Shown here: piece by piece, positions 50,246 to 54,617 of the stretch
Position numbering within the stretch: the first letter of the stretch is position 1
Layout: each line of letters starts with the position of its first letter
Assembly: GCA_016795465.1 (NCBI GenBank)
Contig: JAEUHK010000021.1
Span: 1-54,617 of the forward strand
Length of the DNA stretch: 54,617 bases
Reading direction: 5' to 3'
From: Verrucomicrobiaceae bacterium
Lineage (GTDB): Bacteria; Verrucomicrobiota; Verrucomicrobiia; Verrucomicrobiales; Verrucomicrobiaceae
The notes under the pieces: model-generated
Seen by the model: the letters and a program-made list of their open reading frames with translations, nothing else
Database searches by the model: none
What the model was told of the DNA's origin: nothing
Position numbers and translations under genes: made by a program

Positions 50246-51664
50246 TCACGGCGCGGCTTTTTTCGCTGCCTCGACGTAATACGAGAGGGCGTTGAGATTT
50301 CGTGCGAAGTCGGAGCCATCGATGCGGTCGTTTTTGAGCCAGCGGCCCTCGCTGTCGAGGGACTCGGCGGCACGGCGGGCCTTGTCCGCGGCTCCGCGAG
50401 CACGCTTGGCCCACTCTTTGGGCGTCTGCGGCCCGGCGAGCTGCTGCTGCAGTTGCTCACGCGGCTCGGCGAGGCGCCTTTTGAAGCGGTCCACCTCCTC
50501 CTGACGCTCGTCTTTGAAGGAGTAGTGCGTGGGGAGATTGCCATCGTCGTAAGTGAGCTCGTAAGTGTCCTTCACGAAGAAGAGCGGCTTGTTGGTCCGC
50601 AGTTCATAGAAGCGGGCATGCGTGCCATCCGGGAGCTTGGAACGCTCAAACCACGCGAGAGCAGCCTGCATCGGCGCGAGGTATTTTTCGTCGCCGGTGA
50701 GGACGTAGAGGTCGTGGAGTGTTTCCATGGCCTCGAGGCTCTCGTAAGCGGTGACGGAGGGCGGCTCGAATTTGCGAGCCCAGGCGGGGTGCATGTCGTG
50801 GTCGTATTGCATGGCCCAGACCGGTTGAGGCTCGGGCATCTGCGCGAGCAGGAAGAAGTCGCCGAGCTTTTTGAGCGCCACCAGGTAACGCGGATCTTTT
50901 TCGAGCTCGTGCGCACGCGTGAGCACCTTCGCGATCTCGCTGAGGTTGCCGTCATTGAGCGTGAAGTAGCTGGTGTATTTGACGGCGGGAAAGGTGCGGC
51001 TCCACGATTCGGGATAACTGGCCTTCACAACGGGCGCAGCAGGATCGGCCGGGCCGCTGAACTGCTGCGGCCAGGCACCGTTGGATGCCTGCGCAGCGAG
51101 GAGAGCATCAAACGCGGCCTTTTTTGACTGCTGCAAAGCGGTGTCCCCCTTGAACGCGGGCACGTTGGCGACCTCGAGCAGGAGCATGAGGGCCGACTGA
51201 GTCTTGTTGTCGTCGAGCGTCGTCGAGTTGCGGCGTTTGCCGGTATCGCGATCTCCCGCGTCCCATTGGCTGCGGAGGTGATAGCGCTTCACTTTGTCCG
51301 GCGCGAAGTCGAAATCGCTGTCCCAGCCTCCGGAGGCGAGTTGGGACTGGATGAGAGCACCCGCAGCATCGCGTGCGGCCTTGAGAAAAAGCTCGTCACC
51401 AGTCGCTCGCCACGCCCGCAGCATGGCCAGGCCCATCGTGGTGGTGCCTGGAGGCTGGATCGAGATGATCGTGGGAGACTCGCCATGCTCGACCTCGCCG
51501 ATTTTGCCGTCTTTATCATACGAGGAGGCATAGCCGCCATTTCTCGCGAGGTGCTGCGTGGCGTAAGTGACAGCCTTTTTCATGGCCGCGGTCATTGCGG
51601 CAGGATCAGGCAGGTCGGCGGCGATGGCGGATGAGGCGAGCAGCAGGACAAAAAGGGGGCGCAT
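50246..51664 (-). CDS. secreted pectate-lyase-like (Pec_lyase, PelA-type) protein
   Basis: This 472-aa protein has a signal peptide (MRPLFVLLLASSAIAAD). The body is made of repeated alpha-helical hairpins with SGGWDSDFDF, TTLDDNKTQSALML and NGAWPQQFSG, like the (alpha/alpha) toroid of family 10 pectate lyases (PF09492). It would cleave pectate outside the cytoplasm. The active-site residues were not verified. A related non-catalytic or other polysaccharide lyase is possible. Confidence 0.65.
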   Translation of the reverse strand: MRPLFVLLLASSAIAADLPDPAAMTAAMKKAVTYATQHLARNGGYASSYDKDGKIGEVEHGESPTIISIQPPGTTTMGLAMLRAWRATGDELFLKAARDAAGALIQSQLASGGWDSDFDFAPDKVKRYHLRSQWDAGDRDTGKRRNSTTLDDNKTQSALMLLLEVANVPAFKGDTALQQSKKAAFDALLAAQASNGAWPQQFSGPADPAAPVVKASYPESWSRTFPAVKYTSYFTLNDGNLSEIAKVLTRAHELEKDPRYLVALKKLGDFFLLAQMPEPQPVWAMQYDHDMHPAWARKFEPPSVTAYESLEAMETLHDLYVLTGDEKYLAPMQAALAWFERSKLPDGTHARFYELRTNKPLFFVKDTYELTYDDGNLPTHYSFKDERQEEVDRFKRRLAEPREQLQQQLAGPQTPKEWAKRARGAADKARRAAESLDSEGRWLKNDRIDGSDFARNLNALSYYVEAAKKAAP

Positions 51665-51682
51665 GGCGTCCGAAACGAGCCA

Positions 51683-53095
51683 TCACGACCAGTCCTTCAA
51701 TCTTTCGGGGAAAGGGCAGTCCGCACAGGCGCTGTCGTCCTCGAGGCAGAAGTCCTCATAAATCTGCAGCAAGCCTTGATGATGATGCAGCTTGGTTTGA
51801 AACGCAGCCGCGCGGGGATTCCCCTCGCCAAACAGACGCAGCGTGGCGAGGCGGACCTTTTGATTGTCGAGCAAGGCGGGCAATTCGAGATACTCCGCCC
51901 ACAACCGCGTGCGCTCCGGAACTAAAAGCGGGTAGGCGACATTCGCGAGCATCTCGTGCACGCGTGTTTCACCGATGAGCGCGAGCGGTTTGGCCGATGG
52001 CTCGGCGGTAAGCGTATAATGAGTGGACCAGTAGTCATGTCGGAGCCCGGCCAAGGCATCAAACCACGCAGGCTGACTCCAGCGTGTGGCATCAGCGAGC
52101 GGGCCGCTGACACGTCGCCAATCCTGCAAGATCGCAGCAAGAGCACCGAGGCGGCGTTGCGGGTGATTTCCAGGTCGTGTGGCAGCGAGATTCCATCGAG
52201 CGCTCTGGCCGGGTTCAAACCAGCGCGAACATGCGGCACGATGCTTCCACCATTCATTCCACAGCTGGCGCAGGTAGCCTCGTGTCTCGGGCTGCGTGTC
52301 CTCCAAACGCACTTTTTCGAGAAAGCCAGAGGCACCGAACAAAAGCGCCTCGCGCTCCGCAGCCTCGGTTTGAAGCAATCGTCTCACCGGCAGGCGCTGG
52401 CTGAGGATGAAGAAAGGCTGCTGATTGTTCCGATAGCCGAGCGTGCGGGCCAACGCCTGATACACCGCCTGCTCCCGACCTTGCGCCGCGACAGCGCGAT
52501 GCAGCCGGCGGCTTTTGTTTTCGAGCCGGAACTGTGCCGCGGACTCGATGATGGAGCGCACTCTGGCCTCGTCCATCTCACCAAGCGGTCGTGCGCAGCG
52601 GCCAAGACGTGCGGCGGCCATGCCACGACGCGGCACCGCATCCTCGGCGAGGTTTTCCGGCCGCAAAATGACCTGCGCGATCTCTTGGTGAAGGCGGTTG
52701 CGGGTGAAGAAGCGCTGCTCCGGTGCCCGCAACACGAGGTGGAGCACGACGTGATCGTAGTCCGCATTCGCGCCATGCCCGTGGTGCTCCCAGTCGCGGG
52801 CGTCAGTGTCGAGTTCAATGTCGCCACGGAGCGTCTCGCCATCCCGCTGGATCACGCAACCGCGAAAATCGGGTCCCGGGCCCGCATTCCACACGCCGAA
52901 ATCGGTGATGGTGACCCTTGCCCCGTCTGTAGTCTCAAATGTCTCGCCGAGCGCCCCGGCGAACCACAGGCTCTGCCAATCGAGCTCCGAATAGCTCGCG
53001 GCGAGCCCCGGGAGCTCTGCCCGGTCCTCCATGCCGCTGAAGACCGCATCGCGAAAACGCAGGTAACGGTCAGCGAGCGGCAGCGGAGAATTCAT
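51683..53095 (-). CDS. DUF2851 family protein
   Basis: This 470-aa protein shows the DUF2851 pattern: ITDFGVWNAGPGPDFRGCVI, GDIELDTDARDWEHHGHGAN and ADYDHVVLHLVLR. The N-terminal half carries His/Asp-rich motifs suggestive of a metal-dependent hydrolase, and the C-terminal tail has a Cys-rich ending (CLEDDSACADCPFPE). The function of DUF2851 is unknown. Confidence 0.75.
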   Translation of the reverse strand: MNSPLPLADRYLRFRDAVFSGMEDRAELPGLAASYSELDWQSLWFAGALGETFETTDGARVTITDFGVWNAGPGPDFRGCVIQRDGETLRGDIELDTDARDWEHHGHGANADYDHVVLHLVLRAPEQRFFTRNRLHQEIAQVILRPENLAEDAVPRRGMAAARLGRCARPLGEMDEARVRSIIESAAQFRLENKSRRLHRAVAAQGREQAVYQALARTLGYRNNQQPFFILSQRLPVRRLLQTEAAEREALLFGASGFLEKVRLEDTQPETRGYLRQLWNEWWKHRAACSRWFEPGQSARWNLAATRPGNHPQRRLGALAAILQDWRRVSGPLADATRWSQPAWFDALAGLRHDYWSTHYTLTAEPSAKPLALIGETRVHEMLANVAYPLLVPERTRLWAEYLELPALLDNQKVRLATLRLFGEGNPRAAAFQTKLHHHQGLLQIYEDFCLEDDSACADCPFPERLKDWS

Positions 53096-53147
53096 GAAGC
53101 GAGGCTAGCGAAGTGCTGCGAGGTTGCCAAGACGGCAAATGAGCTCA

Positions 53148-53531
53148 TCAAGCCTTCAGTGCTGCAATGACCTCGATCTCGATCAGGGCTCCGAGCGGTA
53201 ATCCAGCCACCGCGACGGTGGAACGGGCTGGTTTGTGGCCACCGAAGGCTGCCTCATAGATCGGGTTCACCTTCGGGAAGTCCGCCATGCTTTGCAGGAA
53301 GACGGTCGCCTTGATCACATCGGCCATCACCAGCCCTTGAGAGGCCAGCAGCGAGGCAATGTTTGCGAGCACCTGCCTCGCTTGCCCCTCGACGTCGGTG
53401 GCCTCGATCTTGCCGGCGGCAGGATTGATCGGAATCTGGCCGGAGCAGAAGAGCAGGCCGCCGTGTTTCACCGCCTGTGAATAGGGGCCGACTGCGGCAG
53501 GGACGTTGGGAGCATTGTTGATGAGGTCCAT
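53148..53531 (-). CDS. ridA: RidA family enamine/imine deaminase
   Basis: A 127-aa RidA protein: NNAPNVPAAVGPYSQAVKHG at the N-terminus, LLFCSGQIPINPAAGKIEAT, and the catalytic Arg region KPARSTVAVAGLPLGALIEI, with full family length. RidA hydrolyses reactive 2-aminoacrylate and other enamine intermediates from PLP enzymes. Ordinary housekeeping gene of the host chromosome. Confidence 0.92.
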   Translation of the reverse strand: MDLINNAPNVPAAVGPYSQAVKHGGLLFCSGQIPINPAAGKIEATDVEGQARQVLANIASLLASQGLVMADVIKATVFLQSMADFPKVNPIYEAAFGGHKPARSTVAVAGLPLGALIEIEVIAALKA

Positions 53532-53904
53532 TCCGCCCGTTTAGCCGCGGCTTGGCGGAAAAGTCAAACCCGGGCACGAGTTCAAAAGCATCTCCTTGAG
53601 GCACATAAAGCCCTCCGCGCAAAAAAATCGAACCCGCCCTCCCCTGCCCTGGATGGGCGTTGGGAGACCTTTTCGGCTTCCGGGCACCTTCGGCTGCCTC
53701 GTTCCGGCTTTTCGCCCTTTTTATCGATTTCTATAGTGGGCCTCGCTTCACTCCTTTTCTCACTCAGCTCCGCTTTTTGGACTCCTTTCAGGCCTAATCA
53801 CCCTTGATTCCCACTTTTGACGCCCAAAACAGACCCAAAAGGCCCTTTTTCGACCCATTTGATTCTCACTTTTACAATTTTATGATAAATTTGTGATTCT
53901 GATC
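53532..53904. other. gene-free region with TGATTCYCA repeats
   Basis: No ORF with support. The right part is AT-rich and holds repeated TGATTCYCACTTTT: full copies begin at 53805 and 53860, with shorter TGATTCT copies at 53894 and 53911. This looks like a regulatory region for the secreted-protein gene that follows. Confidence 0.5.
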
Positions 53905-53932
53905 TTGCAATGATTCTCATGTTGGTTATAAT
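53905..53932 (+). promoter_or_regulatory. putative promoter of the NlpC/P60-like gene
   Basis: TTGCAA (53905-53910) and TATAAT (53927-53932) are spaced 16 bases apart, 22 bases ahead of the ATG at 53955. One copy of TGATTCTCA lies inside the spacer. Confidence 0.55.
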
Positions 53933-53954
53933 TCCCACAACATCAGAAACAGCC

Positions 53955-54617
53955 ATGACCGCTCTCCGCAACACCTTCCTCGCCGCCGCCCTCCTCCTCG
54001 CGGCCCTTGTTGCTCCCGCCTCCGCCCAGCAGGGCTACTACGCCGCCGGTCACTACGCCGCCCCCCACGCCCAGGCCGCCTACGCCCAGCAGCAGGCTGC
54101 CGCTTACGCCCAAAACCAGGCCGCTTGGGCTGCCTACTACCGCCAGCAGCAGGCCAATGCCCAGGCTTGGGCTGCTTACCACGCCCAGCAGGCCGCCGCC
54201 GCCGCCACCGCCCGTTCCGCTCCCCGCGCCACCCCGGTCGCCGCTCCCCGCGCCGCAGCGACCGTTGGCAATTCCTCCCAGATCCGCTTTGACGGCCGTT
54301 TCGCCTCCGTCGGAGCCACCGCCCCCGCCCAGCTCCAGCACGCGGTTTACGCTGCCAACACCCTCCAGAACAAGCCCTACGTGCGCGGTGGCGGCCACGC
54401 CCATGTCGAAGACAACGCCTACGACTGCTCCGGCAGCGTTTCCTATGTCCTCATCAAGGCTGGCCTGCTTCGCGCTCCCCTCTCCTCCAGCGCTTTCTCC
54501 ACCTATGGCGAAGCCGGCCCCGGCCGCTTCATCACCATCTGGGTCAAGCCTGGCGAGCATGTTTTCATGACCATCTGCGGTCTTCGCATGGACACCTCCG
54601 GCCAGATCACTGGCGAA
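53955..54617 (+). CDS. secreted NlpC/P60-like peptidase, N-terminal part (runs off the window)
   Basis: The frame is open from the ATG at 53955 to the window end (221 codons so far). A signal peptide (TALRNTFLAAALLLAALVAP) is followed by a low-complexity Ala/Gln/Tyr-rich stretch (~25-90). From about residue 125, HAVYAANTLQNKPYVRGGGH and YDCSGSVSYVLIKAGLL give the catalytic Cys of NlpC/P60 in a D-C-S-G context. It probably cleaves peptidoglycan peptides. The catalytic His may be in KPGEHVFM. The C-terminus is missing. Confidence 0.7.
   Translation, partial: MTALRNTFLAAALLLAALVAPASAQQGYYAAGHYAAPHAQAAYAQQQAAAYAQNQAAWAAYYRQQQANAQAWAAYHAQQAAAAATARSAPRATPVAAPRAAATVGNSSQIRFDGRFASVGATAPAQLQHAVYAANTLQNKPYVRGGGHAHVEDNAYDCSGSVSYVLIKAGLLRAPLSSSAFSTYGEAGPGRFITIWVKPGEHVFMTICGLRMDTSGQITGE

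Noticed and set aside
1..54617. CRISPR arrays or cas genes
   Set aside because: No regularly spaced direct repeats of 24-40 bases and no Cas-like proteins were seen.

Overview
The window looks like part of a Verrucomicrobia chromosome (a Prosthecobacter/Verrucomicrobium-type bacterium). This is inferred from high GC, an ECF sigma factor coupled to a YfbK-like anti-sigma protein, large secreted dockerin/TSP3/Ig proteins, and a DUF2851 protein. No 16S or other definitive marker is present.

Layout. Positions 1-1096 hold two decayed transposase genes (IS630-like and ISAs1-like). They are followed by a Phd/VapC toxin-antitoxin pair with a tiny trailing membrane ORF (1162-1990), and then an ECF sigma/anti-sigma pair (2340-4273). 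A tRNA-Arg(ACG) gene at 4438-4514 is the insertion site of a genomic island of about 44.4 kb (4468-48842). The island is bounded by a perfect 49-bp direct repeat, carries a tyrosine integrase beside the right end, and has an identical 23-bp sequence just inside both ends that looks like an integrase arm-binding site. Beyond the island the chromosome continues with a nucleoside deaminase, a lipoprotein, tRNA-Leu(CAA), a pectate-lyase-like protein, a DUF2851 protein, RidA and a truncated NlpC/P60-like secreted protein.

Inside the island there are three blocks. (1) 4691-17147: a metallophosphoesterase divergent from a LysR regulator; a secreted-protein cluster with a 1609-aa dockerin-containing protein, a glycine-rich protein, a cohesin-like protein and a vanadium-haloperoxidase/PAP2-like enzyme; and a GIY-YIG/calcineurin-phosphoesterase cassette. 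(2) 17186-40730: an unbroken run of eleven genes on the minus strand that looks like a phage-defence supercluster. It contains a DUF1998 helicase (a possible fused DrmA-DrmB), a DrmD-like SNF2 helicase, a two-TM coiled-coil protein, a PD-(D/E)XK nuclease, a 1494-aa Eco57I-type adenine methyltransferase, a GIY-YIG nuclease with a RAMA-like domain, a giant SF1 helicase, a split HipA-like pair (HipT-like and HipS-like), an HNH nuclease and an unknown protein. (3) 40824-48759: mobility and control genes, including a WYL-domain regulator, a DnaB_N/DUF3987 replication-type protein, two small HTH proteins, an AlpA-type excisionase and the integrase.

The strongest candidate for an undescribed system is the 17186-40730 cluster. 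It has the core parts of class 1 DISARM (SNF2, N6-MTase, helicase and DUF1998), but the last two are fused, no DrmC-like phospholipase D gene is seen, and several extra nucleases and a membrane protein are interleaved. Function is inferred from domains and context only.
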